IMG/VR virus record: IMGVR_UViG_3300010158_005331
Span: 1-20,551 of that record
DNA from: a virus
DNA: 20,551 nt
Direction: 5' to 3' (one strand)
A program made the translations under genes and the position numbers. Positions 1 through 6,460 of the stretch are shown here, piece after piece. The first letter of the stretch is position 1. Every line of letters begins with the position of its first letter. The notes beneath the pieces are model-generated. The model was not told the origin of the DNA, searched no databases, and saw only the letters and a list, made by a program, of their open reading frames with translations.

Positions 1-1226
1 CCACCGATCGCACCGCCGCCCTGGATGCCAAGCTGCGGGCTCGGGCTCATCAGTGACCGGCCGGCACGGAAGACCTGTCGCCCGGCACCGGCCACCCCAC
101 CACCAGCCAGCGAGATCAGCGCACCGGCCAGTCCGTCATCGTCCAGCTCATGGCTGGTCAGTGCCCGGGCCAGGTCCCATGGTCGCCCATCGCTCGCTGC
201 CTTCTGGATCTCACCCTGCTGCCGTTCCTGCAAGTACTCTTCGGCAGCACCCTTGGCCGCTCCGGTCACGAGGGTCCGGGCACCGGTCATCCATCCCTGC
301 TGGGTCAGCTCGGAGGCAAGACGCTGCCGGGCAGCCGCCATCGCAACGTCACCCCACTCATGCTCGAGTGCCTTGACGACACCGCCCCGCATGGCACCCT
401 TGGTGATGGCCTTGCCGACGTCGGCCAGCTCCCCGAAGCCCGGGATCGCCTCGAGACCCACGTTGAGGAGCATGTTGTTCGCACCCACGGTGCTTGCGAT
501 CTGGCTCGCCTCGCTCTCGCTCTTGCCCGACTGCCTCGCGTCCTGATAGGCCGACGCGCTTTCCATGACGCTGTCGATCCCGGCATGGCCCAGTGTCGTA
601 GCCAGGATGCCGATGACCCGGGCGACACCGACCGAGATACCGACCGCCCCCGCAATCTCCGGGGCAAAGGCCGTGGCGGCAAGCAATGGCATGCTGGCGA
701 TCAGGCTCACACCCATCGAGCCGGCGCCGGACCCCAGTGCCTGGGCCGCGGTCGTCTTCCACCAGTCCGGGTCGAGCAGCTTCTGGCCCATCGAGGCTTC
801 GGGCCGTGCGTATTGCTCAGGCGCAAGGCCCTGGATCGTATCGCCGGTCCACTTCTGGATGCCGGCCTGCGCATCGGTATTGCCGAGCATGCCGGCAGCA
901 CCGGCGAGCATGCCTCCGGTCCCGGCGAGACCGGTCTGGAAACTACGGCCTGCGCTGTCGAGCCAGCCCTGTGGTGCCGGTCTCGTCGGCACCGGTGGCA
1001 TGCTGTACTGGTCCTCGGGCGGTGGCGACCACTGCGGATTCAGGGATGTCGTGATCGGTGCCGGCAAGAAGGCACTGGGTGCCGGCCCTGCAAGCTGGGC
1101 AGCTGACTGGTCGAGCAGTGCGTTGTACTGGTCCTGTGCGGCCTGTCCGGCCTGGGACTTCAGTGACGCCTGCGACTCGGCTGATGGCTGCAGGTTCCAG
1201 TTGCTGAGGCTTCCGAATCTTCCCAC
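1..1226 (-). CDS. N-terminal part of large Gly/Ala-rich phage protein, runs off left edge
   Basis: An open frame of 408 codons runs from a GTG at 1224-1226 to the window edge without a stop, so the gene is partial at its 3' end. The start is fixed by a TGA codon directly upstream in the same frame and a GGGAGA ribosome binding site about six bases before the GTG. Residues 1-90 are rich in Gln, Ser, Ala and Pro and look disordered. Residues about 160-214 form one or two long hydrophobic Gly/Ala-rich segments able to enter a membrane, and a third lies near 365-381. In between are helical Ala/Glu/Gln-rich stretches (NMLLNVGLEAIPGFGE at 251-266, AAEEYLQERQQ at 327-337). Such mixes occur in giant phage proteins such as internal virion/ejection proteins and polyvalent proteins. 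The function is inferred from composition only; a tape-measure-like protein is an alternative. Confidence 0.7.
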   Translation of the reverse strand, partial: MGRFGSLSNWNLQPSAESQASLKSQAGQAAQDQYNALLDQSAAQLAGPAPSAFLPAPITTSLNPQWSPPPEDQYSMPPVPTRPAPQGWLDSAGRSFQTGLAGTGGMLAGAAGMLGNTDAQAGIQKWTGDTIQGLAPEQYARPEASMGQKLLDPDWWKTTAAQALGSGAGSMGVSLIASMPLLAATAFAPEIAGAVGISVGVARVIGILATTLGHAGIDSVMESASAYQDARQSGKSESEASQIASTVGANNMLLNVGLEAIPGFGELADVGKAITKGAMRGGVVKALEHEWGDVAMAAARQRLASELTQQGWMTGARTLVTGAAKGAAEEYLQERQQGEIQKAASDGRPWDLARALTSHELDDDGLAGALISLAGGGVAGAGRQVFRAGRSLMSPSPQLGIQGGGAIG

Positions 1227-1235
1227 TCATGTTCT

Positions 1236-1248
1236 CCCGTGCTACGGG
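1236..1248 (-). promoter_or_regulatory. Small hairpin overlapping the ribosome binding site of the left-edge gene
   Basis: The transcript can fold CCCGT-AGC-ACGGG. Its 3' arm contains the start of the GGGAGA ribosome binding site of the gene that starts at 1226. This could modulate access to the site, but a five-pair stem is short and may be chance. Confidence 0.25.
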
Positions 1249-1266
1249 GAGAAACGATGTGGCCAC

Positions 1267-1304
1267 AAAAGAAAAAGGCCACCCGGCGGGGGAACCGGGT
1301 GGCC
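1267..1304 (-). terminator. Rho-independent terminator (minus strand)
   Basis: A perfect 10-bp stem, GGCCACCCGG (1277-1286) with CCGGGTGGCC (1295-1304), closes an 8-nt loop. On the minus strand it is followed by CTTTTTCTTTT. It lies between the repeat-rich non-coding region and the gene starting at 1226, so it would stop a transcript started inside or before the repeat region. The left-edge gene must then be expressed by read-through, antitermination or a promoter in the short gap. Confidence 0.85.
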
Positions 1305-1405
1305 ACGACACAAACAGGGACCGGGGAAAGTATGCCCTTGCGGCAGGGCGCGGCGCCCGTGGTGGTGAGTGGTGAGTCGCTTTTGACTTATTACCCCACA
1401 TTCGT

Positions 1406-1441
1406 AGTTTGGTCGGATTACACACGCTGTCCGACTAAACT
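1406..1441. promoter_or_regulatory. 12-bp inverted repeat in the AT-rich core
   Basis: AGTTTGGTCGGA (1406-1417) and TCCGACTAAACT (1430-1441) are inverted repeats matching at 11 of 12 positions, with 12 bp between the arms. The size suits a dimeric DNA-binding protein or an origin dyad. It overlaps the -10 part of the possible plus-strand promoter. Confidence 0.6.
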
Positions 1442-1600
1442 CATGTATCTTTTCCAATTTAAAAAGTGACTCACCACCAATCGATCGCCAAGCAGAACCC
1501 GGCCCACTTTTCCTGGCCTTCAAGAAGGAAGTGCACCACTCCAAGCAATTTCCGTAGCACTCGAGTACTCACCAAGTTGTCACCAGCACTCACCATTCTG

Positions 1601-1612
1601 GAACATCTGTTC
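1601..1612. promoter_or_regulatory. LexA-box-like palindrome
   Basis: GAACATCTGTTC has the form GAAC-N4-GTTC, the core of the LexA/DinR box of Gram-positive and actinobacterial hosts. It sits among the GGTGAGT repeats in non-coding DNA, where a regulatory site is plausible. No SOS-type promoter is obvious beside it. Confidence 0.45.
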
Positions 1613-1683
1613 TAATCCGGGTGGTGAGTACCCGTGCCCTGGTGGTGAGTACTTTGGTGAGTACTCGCATCCCATTCGGGCAC

Positions 1684-1722
1684 AAAAAAAGGCGGCCCGG
1701 AAGCCGAAGCCTCCGAGCCGCC
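1684..1722 (-). terminator. Rho-independent terminator with UUCG loop, end of the long minus-strand operon
   Basis: On the minus strand a 14-bp stem (two G-U pairs) closes a UUCG tetraloop and is followed by seven T. The arms are at 1691-1704 and 1709-1722. It begins six bases after the stop codon of the HTH gene at 1729 and is a textbook strong terminator for the gene cluster upstream. Confidence 0.93.
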
Positions 1723-1728
1723 GTCCCA

Positions 1729-1935
1729 TCACTGGGCCTTGGTGATCCACCGTTCAACCTCGACGCGCCGGAACAGGTTCCGTCGGGATCCGAGGTTGAC
1801 TTTGCCGGGGATCTCACCGATCCGTGCCAGTCGCAGCGCGACCGTGTACGGGATCTTGAGCAACTTTGCTACGCCAGGCACTGTGAGGAGTGCGCTGTCG
1901 TGTGTGCTCGACCAGACCTTTGCTCTCTTTGCCAC
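1729..1935 (-). CDS. Excisionase/MerR-type helix-turn-helix DNA-binding protein
   Basis: A 68-residue protein with the pattern of the HTH_17/excisionase family. A helix-turn-helix lies at about residues 17-40 (LTVPGVAKLLKIPYTVALRL), followed by GEIPGKVNLGSRRNLFRRVEVERWI, where the family has a wing and a closing helix. I chose the GTG at 1935 because GGAGG ends nine bases before it. TTG at 1938 and GTG at 1941 are nearer alternatives, and an ATG at 1965 exists but lies upstream of that site inside an inverted repeat. It is the last gene of the operon, before the UUCG terminator and next to the repeat region. Family members act as recombination directionality factors or small transcription regulators. 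No integrase is visible here, so regulation or an origin role is as likely as excision. Confidence 0.75.
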   Translation of the reverse strand: MAKRAKVWSSTHDSALLTVPGVAKLLKIPYTVALRLARIGEIPGKVNLGSRRNLFRRVEVERWITKAQ

Positions 1936-1948
1936 CAACACGTTCCTC

Positions 1949-1982
1949 CATGCAGGTACAGGCACATGCCCATACCTGCATG
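1949..1982 (-). promoter_or_regulatory. 10-bp perfect inverted repeat before the HTH gene
   Basis: CATGCAGGTA (1949-1958) and TACCTGCATG (1973-1982) form a perfect inverted repeat with a 14-bp spacer, just upstream of the GGAGG of the HTH gene and four bases after the dCTP deaminase stop codon. It could be an operator for autoregulation by the HTH protein or an intercistronic RNA hairpin. Confidence 0.6.
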
Positions 1983-1986
1983 AATA

Positions 1987-2421
1987 TTACCGTGCGGCAA
2001 CGGTGCCGACTGAGTGCTGGTACTTGCCTTCATAGGGCGTTGAAGCAGCACTTGTCATCTGCATGAAACAGATCTGGGCGATCGGCATGCCGGGCATCAT
2101 GACGATGTCCTGCTTGCCGAGATTGACAAACTCGAGCGTGACGTTGCCCTCGAACCCTGGGTCGATGAACCCGGCAGTGCAGTGGATGAGCAGGTACTTC
2201 CTGCCCCATGAGCTCTTGCCCTCGACCCGGGCGCAGATGTCAGCCGGCAGCCGCACCTTCTCGATGGTGCTGCCGAGTGCTGTGTCGCCCGGCCCCAGGA
2301 TCCATGGGGCCTCGTTGGCCAGCCGCACGTCGATGCTTGCTGGCTGCACGAGACTTGGCTCGAACGGTTCGATCATGCCGGCCCTTGCGAGCCGGCTTAT
2401 CGCGTGATCAGGCAGGATCAT
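1987..2421 (-). CDS. dcd: dCTP deaminase / dUTPase-fold protein, compact form
   Basis: A 144-residue member of the dCTP deaminase/dUTPase family, which deaminates dCTP to dUTP (some members also cleave dUTP to dUMP) and so feeds dTTP synthesis. Family motifs appear in order: QPASIDVRL (26-34), PGDTALGSTIEKVRLP (44-59), ARVEGKSSWGR (64-74), TAGFIDPGFEGNVTLEF (82-98), PGMPIAQICF (110-119) and GKYQ (132-135). Glu97 matches the catalytic glutamate of E. coli Dcd. The protein is about 45 residues shorter than E. coli Dcd (193); the missing part is the segment between the SID motif and the PG(D/E) strand. The ATG at 2421 overlaps the preceding stop (ATGA). Whether it is mono- or bifunctional cannot be read from the sequence. 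Confidence 0.9.
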   Translation of the reverse strand: MILPDHAISRLARAGMIEPFEPSLVQPASIDVRLANEAPWILGPGDTALGSTIEKVRLPADICARVEGKSSWGRKYLLIHCTAGFIDPGFEGNVTLEFVNLGKQDIVMMPGMPIAQICFMQMTSAASTPYEGKYQHSVGTVAAR

Positions 2422-2669
2422 TCTTTCTCCTTTTCCTCCCAGAGCGCGAGCTCGCGCTCCAGGATTTCCAGACCTTTGTCGGCGAGCAGTTCCGAGAGCG
2501 AACCTTCCTGGTCCTTGAGGAATCGAAGCATCCTCTCTTCGGGCCACGACTCGGGGCTGAACCTTCCGGTGAGCCGGAGCACGGACTCCACGTCCTCGGT
2601 GGTGAAGACCACGACGACATGATTCGAGTCCCGTGCCAGTGCGTGGAGGTAAGGGTAAGGATATGTCAT
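2418..2669 (-). CDS. Hypothetical 83-residue acidic protein
   Basis: The start ATG at 2669 overlaps the stop of the upstream gene (ATGA), and its own stop overlaps the dCTP deaminase start in the same way, so translation is probably coupled on both sides. The protein is acidic and helical, with a C-terminal Glu/Leu-rich stretch (GLEILERELALWEEKEKE) that may be amphipathic. An alternative ATG at 2705 would add 12 residues inside the upstream gene and is less likely. I do not recognise a family. Its place directly before the deaminase suggests co-expression only. Confidence 0.75.
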   Translation of the reverse strand: MTYPYPYLHALARDSNHVVVVFTTEDVESVLRLTGRFSPESWPEERMLRFLKDQEGSLSELLADKGLEILERELALWEEKEKE

Positions 2670-3043
2670 TGCACCGCGTCCCATATCGCATCCATCGCCA
2701 TGCAACCGCAGCTGTCGTTCATCCAGCCGTCATCGGGCTGGTTCTCCCCGGTCGGTACGAAGAACATCCAGTGCCTGTGCTCACCGGTCTTGTAGAAGTA
2801 CACCGTGAAGTCGTCGTCCACCTCCATGGCATGCTCGAGGACCTTGGCCCATGCCTCGCGGGAGTCGGCGCATCGTGCGGCTTGCTTGCCGATGTGCGCG
2901 TCCGGGTCCTGCACCCCGACAGTGTAGCCCAGTGCATATGCCCGGTCGAGCATCTTGGTGACATCGTTGGGCTCGAACATCGGCACGCGCCAGTGCGTCA
3001 CTGGCTCCCCATTGTGCATGGTGCGCGTCACTTTGTCAGTCAT
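2666..3043 (-). CDS. Hypothetical 125-residue protein
   Basis: The ATG at 3043 follows AAAGGAAC, a ribosome binding site form shared by several genes of this operon. The upstream in-frame extension toward 3226 lacks such a site and is rejected. The protein is soluble and acidic, with aromatic-rich segments (FTVYFYKTGEHRHWMFF at 79-95) and CGC at 112-114 near the C terminus. No family is recognised. It overlaps the next gene by four bases (ATGA). Confidence 0.8.
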   Translation of the reverse strand: MTDKVTRTMHNGEPVTHWRVPMFEPNDVTKMLDRAYALGYTVGVQDPDAHIGKQAARCADSREAWAKVLEHAMEVDDDFTVYFYKTGEHRHWMFFVPTGENQPDDGWMNDSCGCMAMDAIWDAVQ

Positions 3044-3069
3044 TGCTGTTCCTTTCATCATTGCCGGTG

Positions 3070-3687
3070 TCATAGCCCGAGCCCCTGGCTGACGATGAGC
3101 CGTGCCTCGGCATCGATGCGTTCGTTCATGTCCGAATGATCGGGTTCGAGCCAGTCCTCGCACTGATCCATCAGTGCATCGGCCATCTTGTCGAACGTGG
3201 CCGCGTCGACCTTCTCCGCTGCCCACTTTGGCACTTCAGTCTCGTCATCGAGCACACGCTGGATGGCGCTCTCGAAGTCGGAGGCGCTCCACCAATAGAG
3301 CCCCATGAGCCCGGCATCGTCAGCCAGGCCGTGGATCCGGCTGCTGTCCGACTCGCACAGTGCCAGCAACCTCTTGGCCGTCAGGTACGGGTACGACAAT
3401 GTGTCGTCGGCCTGCACAACCGCCAGCGCATCAGCACTCCTGTCGATGGACCTGATGAACCTGCTTAGGCCGCTGGTGTCGTCATCGCCCCAGACACTGT
3501 CGACTTCGGCAAATGGCCTCCTCAGCCCGGTCGGGTCAGTGCCGTCCCCTTCGAGGTCCAGTCCTTGGTTGCACAACAAGAGCCATGGCTCCGACCTGCC
3601 GAACTTGTCAGTGATGTCCGTGGCGATGGCCCGTGCCGAGAGCATGTAGTCGGTGCCGTCTTCGCGTGTGCCTACTTTGAGTTTCAT
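3070..3687 (-). CDS. Hypothetical 205-residue acidic protein
   Basis: The ATG at 3687 is preceded by AAAGGAAC with good spacing; an extension to 3741 would run through the hairpin at 3707-3740 and lacks a site. The protein is strongly acidic (many Asp/Glu, EGDGTDP and SVWGDDDTSG segments) and contains YWWSASDFESAIQRVL near residue 141. No catalytic motif or membrane segment is visible. A DNA-mimic or regulatory role could be imagined from its charge, but nothing supports it. It is separated from the SNF2 gene by the hairpin and from the next gene by 26 bases. Confidence 0.8.
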   Translation of the reverse strand: MKLKVGTREDGTDYMLSARAIATDITDKFGRSEPWLLLCNQGLDLEGDGTDPTGLRRPFAEVDSVWGDDDTSGLSRFIRSIDRSADALAVVQADDTLSYPYLTAKRLLALCESDSSRIHGLADDAGLMGLYWWSASDFESAIQRVLDDETEVPKWAAEKVDAATFDKMADALMDQCEDWLEPDHSDMNERIDAEARLIVSQGLGL

Positions 3688-3706
3688 ACTGTTCCTTTCG
3701 TGCGTG

Positions 3707-3740
3707 TGACCGGCCAGCCCCAAGCGGGACTGACCGGCCA
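3707..3740 (-). repeat. GU-tolerant intergenic hairpin, copy 1
   Basis: Minus-strand RNA forms a 15-bp stem with three G-U pairs and a GCTT loop (arms 3707-3721 and 3726-3740). The plus strand would have three A-C mismatches, so the structure belongs to the minus-strand transcript. It begins four bases after the SNF2 stop codon and is not followed by a T tract, so it is probably an RNA stabiliser or processing element and not a terminator. A second copy with the same core is at 14014-14047. Confidence 0.75.
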
Positions 3741-3744
3741 TGTG

Positions 3745-5877
3745 CTACTTGCCGATGCGCTTCTTGATCCCGGCAGCCAGTGTTGCCATGATCCCTGCGC
3801 CAATCTTTTCGTCGCCGTCGGTTCCGGCTATGACCACCTCCCTCTTCTGTTCGATGAGGTCATAGATGTCCTCGTCGATCGTGTCCTGACCGAGCAGGTA
3901 CCAGGCGGTGCAAGGCTCCTTCTGCCCCATCCGGTACACCCGGTCCTCGGCCTGCTCGTGTGTCCCCGGGTTCCAGTCCTGCTCGACGAACAGGACGTCA
4001 CTGGCAGCGGTGAGCGTGATGCCCACCCCGCCAGCCCGGATGTTGCAGACCAGGATTCGGCACTCGGGCTGGGTCTGGAAGCGCATGACCGCGTCCTCCC
4101 GTTCCTGTGCCGATGTGTCGCCCGTGATGCTCGGTGCACCGAGTGCCTGTGCGAAATGCGCAACCACTTCCTTGTGATGCGCAAAGACGACCAGCTTCCT
4201 GCCGGTCTCCATGAAGTCATCGATCCAGGTCATCGCGGACTTGAGCTTGCCCATTGCAGAGACCTGCTTGAGTGCCGTGAACCTGACGAGGCTCTCGGCC
4301 CGGGCGGCGATGGCGGTCCGCTCCCGGATCCGCTCGGCAATGGCCTTGGCCCTGGCCTCGGGGGCAAGGCTCACGAGGCCGTCAAGGAACTTGCCTTCCT
4401 TGGCACTGGTCTCGCCGACCCAGGCCGAGACGTCTGCCTCGGCCTTCTGGTACTCACGGCTGTTCTGGAGCTCGACTGTGAGGACGACGCGGCTCTTGCC
4501 CGGCAACTCGGTCAGCACCTCGCTCTTCGTGCGCCGGATCATGATCCCGAGCCTGAGCTTGGTGTTGAGCTCGTGCAGGTTGGATGCCCCGCTGTAGTCC
4601 ATGCCAAAGCCGTTGTGGCTTGCTTGGCAGTACCGGCTCGTGAATCCCTTGAAGCCACCGAAGTCCCGGAGCCGGTCGAGGATCGTGAGCGCTGAGACCA
4701 GCTCGATTGGCCGGTTCAGGATCGGCGTGCCGGTCAAGAGCCAGCGCCGTTCGATGCCGGCACTGGTGCGCTTCTTGGCGCTTGTATCCCAGCCAGTTGC
4801 CAGGAGCCTGACTGCCTTGGTCCGGGCGGCGGTTCCGGTCTTGAGGTAGTGCGCCTCGTCACAGACGATCGCGCCCCACTCGAGAGCACTCAGCACCCGG
4901 ATCCAGGCACCGAGGATGTCGTAGTTGATGATCACGACATCAGAGGTCCCATCGGAACTAAGCGTCTTGGTCTCGCCCCGGACCCGGACCGACTGGGCCC
5001 GGCTCTTGGCACCCGGCTTGCCGCTCAGGACCGAGACGGTCCTTTCCGGGAACCACGTCAGTGCCTCCCGTGCCCAGTTGAGTTTGACGATCGCGGGACA
5101 GACCACAAGCACTGGCCATGCCCCCGTGACCGCAGCCGCTGCCAGTGCCTGCAGCGTCTTGCCGGTGCCCATGTCGTCGGCGAGCAGGACCTTGCCGTTG
5201 TCGGCAAGGAACCTGACGCCGGCATGCTGGAACGGCCTGAGCACCGCACCGGGCCAGAGCCCAGGCACATCGATCGGCTCTGCTGCGATGGCCCGGCTAC
5301 TTGCCAAGACCTCGTCGACACGCGCAAGCAGCCGGTCGGCGTCGGCAGTCACGGCGTCGTCGACCTCGAACATGAAGTGGGTCACGAGATCGCACAGTGC
5401 CTCGGCGCCGGACATCGACTGCGGCAGGGACCAGACCGAGAGCTCGAAGCCCTTGCTCTTGTCCTGGATCCACTTGCCACCGGCTCCCTTGACCAGTTCC
5501 TTGATGGGCTTGAAGAACCCGAACTGCACAAGCCACTTGCCGTCCTCGAACCAGACCTTGCGGGGCGTATTGGAGAGCAGGTCGCTGCTGGCCCTGGGCG
5601 CGGGCTTCGCGGGTGCGGTCATCTGGTCCCACGGCAGGAACCCGACCTGTGTCCGCTTGTACTTCGTCGCGACCGTCCATGCGAGCCACCTCTGCCACGG
5701 GGTCCAGTCGTCGGGCACGATCCTTGAAAGCCGGTGTCCGATGCCGCCATCGCTTTTCGAGAAGCCCACGCCGTTCTCCTCGGACGCCATGTCCGAGTCG
5801 ACCGACGCGAGATACGACAGACCCTGATGCAGGCACTCGAGGACCTGCATCTCGTCGAGCTTCGTGCTGGTCGTCAT
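3745..5877 (-). CDS. SNF2-family helicase/ATPase, SMARCAL1-like
   Basis: A 710-residue superfamily 2 ATPase that would translocate on DNA using ATP. RecA-like domain 1 has motif I DDMGTGKT (234-241), motif II DEAH (340-343) and motif III LTGTP (381-385). Domain 2 has FAHHKEVVAHFAQAL (565-579), the AGGVGITLTAA region (615-625), VEQDWNPG (631-638) and motif VI EDRVYRMGQ (644-652). The layout VLRPFQHAGVRFL just before motif I and the N-terminal GKWLVQFGFFKP segment resemble the SMARCAL1/HARP branch, whose members remodel or anneal forked DNA. The start ATG at 5877 overlaps the upstream stop (ATGA); a longer frame toward 6363 covers other genes and is rejected. A SWIM zinc-finger protein is encoded two genes upstream, which fits the known SNF2/SWIM pairing. 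Confidence 0.94.
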   Translation of the reverse strand: MTTSTKLDEMQVLECLHQGLSYLASVDSDMASEENGVGFSKSDGGIGHRLSRIVPDDWTPWQRWLAWTVATKYKRTQVGFLPWDQMTAPAKPAPRASSDLLSNTPRKVWFEDGKWLVQFGFFKPIKELVKGAGGKWIQDKSKGFELSVWSLPQSMSGAEALCDLVTHFMFEVDDAVTADADRLLARVDEVLASSRAIAAEPIDVPGLWPGAVLRPFQHAGVRFLADNGKVLLADDMGTGKTLQALAAAAVTGAWPVLVVCPAIVKLNWAREALTWFPERTVSVLSGKPGAKSRAQSVRVRGETKTLSSDGTSDVVIINYDILGAWIRVLSALEWGAIVCDEAHYLKTGTAARTKAVRLLATGWDTSAKKRTSAGIERRWLLTGTPILNRPIELVSALTILDRLRDFGGFKGFTSRYCQASHNGFGMDYSGASNLHELNTKLRLGIMIRRTKSEVLTELPGKSRVVLTVELQNSREYQKAEADVSAWVGETSAKEGKFLDGLVSLAPEARAKAIAERIRERTAIAARAESLVRFTALKQVSAMGKLKSAMTWIDDFMETGRKLVVFAHHKEVVAHFAQALGAPSITGDTSAQEREDAVMRFQTQPECRILVCNIRAGGVGITLTAASDVLFVEQDWNPGTHEQAEDRVYRMGQKEPCTAWYLLGQDTIDEDIYDLIEQKREVVIAGTDGDEKIGAGIMATLAAGIKKRIGK

Positions 5878-6206
5878 GAGACCAGCCTTTCGAGCCGGCC
5901 ATGCTCGTCGGGGTTCAGGGCAAGCCAGGCCCTGGCCACCTTGTCCCAGCTGACCTCCCCAGCGAGCCCTTCCATGGCCTTGGTGACCAGTTCGGTGCTC
6001 GCCGTCGTGAAGCCGGGAGGTCCATTGCGCCATGCCGATTCGAGATGGCTGACTATGGCTTCGAGGGGCTCGTCGCCCCACCTGACATCGGACTTGATTG
6101 CCTCGCAGCGTGCATCGATCGCCAGGAACACGACAAAGTCGTGCTCCCGGACCCAGTCCAGGGCAAGCCAGTCGATCATTTCCAGGGTATGTGCGCTCGG
6201 TTTCAT
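5874..6206 (-). CDS. Hypothetical 110-residue protein between SWIM and SNF2 genes
   Basis: The ATG at 6206 overlaps the SWIM gene stop (ATGA), and the stop overlaps the SNF2 start in the same way. The protein is largely helical with many Trp and Leu residues (LEMIDWLALDWVREHDFVVF at 8-27; DKVARAWLALNPDEHGRLERL at 88-108). No family is recognised. Its place inside the SWIM-SNF2 unit suggests it may join the same complex, but this is inferred from position only. Confidence 0.8.
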   Translation of the reverse strand: MKPSAHTLEMIDWLALDWVREHDFVVFLAIDARCEAIKSDVRWGDEPLEAIVSHLESAWRNGPPGFTTASTELVTKAMEGLAGEVSWDKVARAWLALNPDEHGRLERLVS

Positions 6207-6460
6207 GCCAGTACTTTCTTCGTGTGCAATAGCACAGCCGCGACGTGGTAGCAGGTGTGCCCTGATGCTCCTGCCGGGCAATCGCAGTGCCACATGCCGG
6301 CTGCGAACTGGATGGTGTACGAGGTGTCCGGCACCCCGTGATCCGTGAGAGCCCGCGTCCCACCCGGTACGCACCAGGTGTTGATCCCCATTTGGCTGAC
6401 GAGTCCGGGGATGCCGAGCAGCCGGGCCTTCGTGATGGCCCGCTCGAGTGGAGGATTCAT
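6203..6460 (-). CDS. Small SWIM-type zinc-finger protein
   Basis: An 85-residue protein whose second half is a SWIM domain. Residues Cys59, Cys61, Cys70 and His72 give the spacing C-x-C-x8-C-x-H, inside a typical strand-turn-helix setting (YTIQFAAGMWHCDCPAG, then CYHVAAVLLH). SWIM domains bind DNA or proteins and occur fused to bacterial and eukaryotic SNF2 ATPases; here the domain is a separate gene two genes upstream of the helicase. The ATG at 6460 shares one base with the preceding stop (TGATG). The first half (residues 1-50) carries the usual lead-in of the domain. It may target or regulate the helicase. Confidence 0.8.
   Translation of the reverse strand: MNPPLERAITKARLLGIPGLVSQMGINTWCVPGGTRALTDHGVPDTSYTIQFAAGMWHCDCPAGASGHTCYHVAAVLLHTKKVLA

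Larger units (their letters stand above)
1364..1662. repeat. Eight GGTGAGT repeats in both orientations
   Basis: GGTGAGT occurs at 1364-1370, 1371-1377, 1623-1629, 1644-1650 and 1656-1662, and its complement ACTCACC at 1469-1475, 1567-1573 and 1588-1594. Several copies extend to GGTGGTGAGT on the left or GGTGAGTAC on the right. The clusters at the two ends point inward and those in the middle point the opposite way. Spacing is irregular, so this is an iteron or operator array and not a CRISPR array. Confidence 0.8.
1305..1683. other. Non-coding region with iterated GGTGAGT repeats, dyad and AT-rich core (possible origin or operator array)
   Basis: About 380 bp hold no convincing gene and lie between two same-direction terminators. 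The region contains at least eight copies of GGTGAGT or its complement, an AT-rich stretch at about 1378-1478, a 12-bp inverted repeat at 1406-1441 and a GAAC-N4-GTTC palindrome at 1601-1612. Iterons plus an AT-rich segment and dyads are typical of phage replication origins and of multi-site repressor regions. No initiator gene is recognised next to it, although a small HTH protein is encoded at 1729-1935. A TTGACT (1383-1388) with TAGTTT 16 bp later resembles a promoter on the plus strand, but no plus-strand gene follows. Confidence 0.6.

Noticed and set aside
1383-1410. Plus-strand promoter TTGACT-N16-TAGTTT as a gene promoter
   Set aside because: No plus-strand gene follows for more than 13 kb; it is kept only as a possible origin or antisense transcript signal.
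25-1425. Several plus- and minus-strand frames across the left end
   Set aside because: The minus-strand frame from GTG 1226 spans the whole region with a ribosome binding site and protein-like composition; the others are Arg/Ser/Pro-rich shadows.
1364-1662. CRISPR array
   Set aside because: The repeat unit is only about 7-10 bp, occurs in both orientations and has irregular spacing.
1772-1785. CGGAACAGGTTCCG palindrome as a second operator
   Set aside because: It lies within the coding sequence of the HTH gene and its spacing does not match the LexA-like site; chance is likely.
2361-2373. TCGAACGGTTCGA palindrome as another LexA-like site
   Set aside because: It is inside the dCTP deaminase gene and has one base between the half-sites instead of four.
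3565-5827. Long open frames on the plus strand opposite the SNF2 helicase
   Set aside because: They are antisense to a gene with all helicase motifs and have no ribosome binding sites or recognisable motifs; long antisense frames are common in GC-rich DNA.
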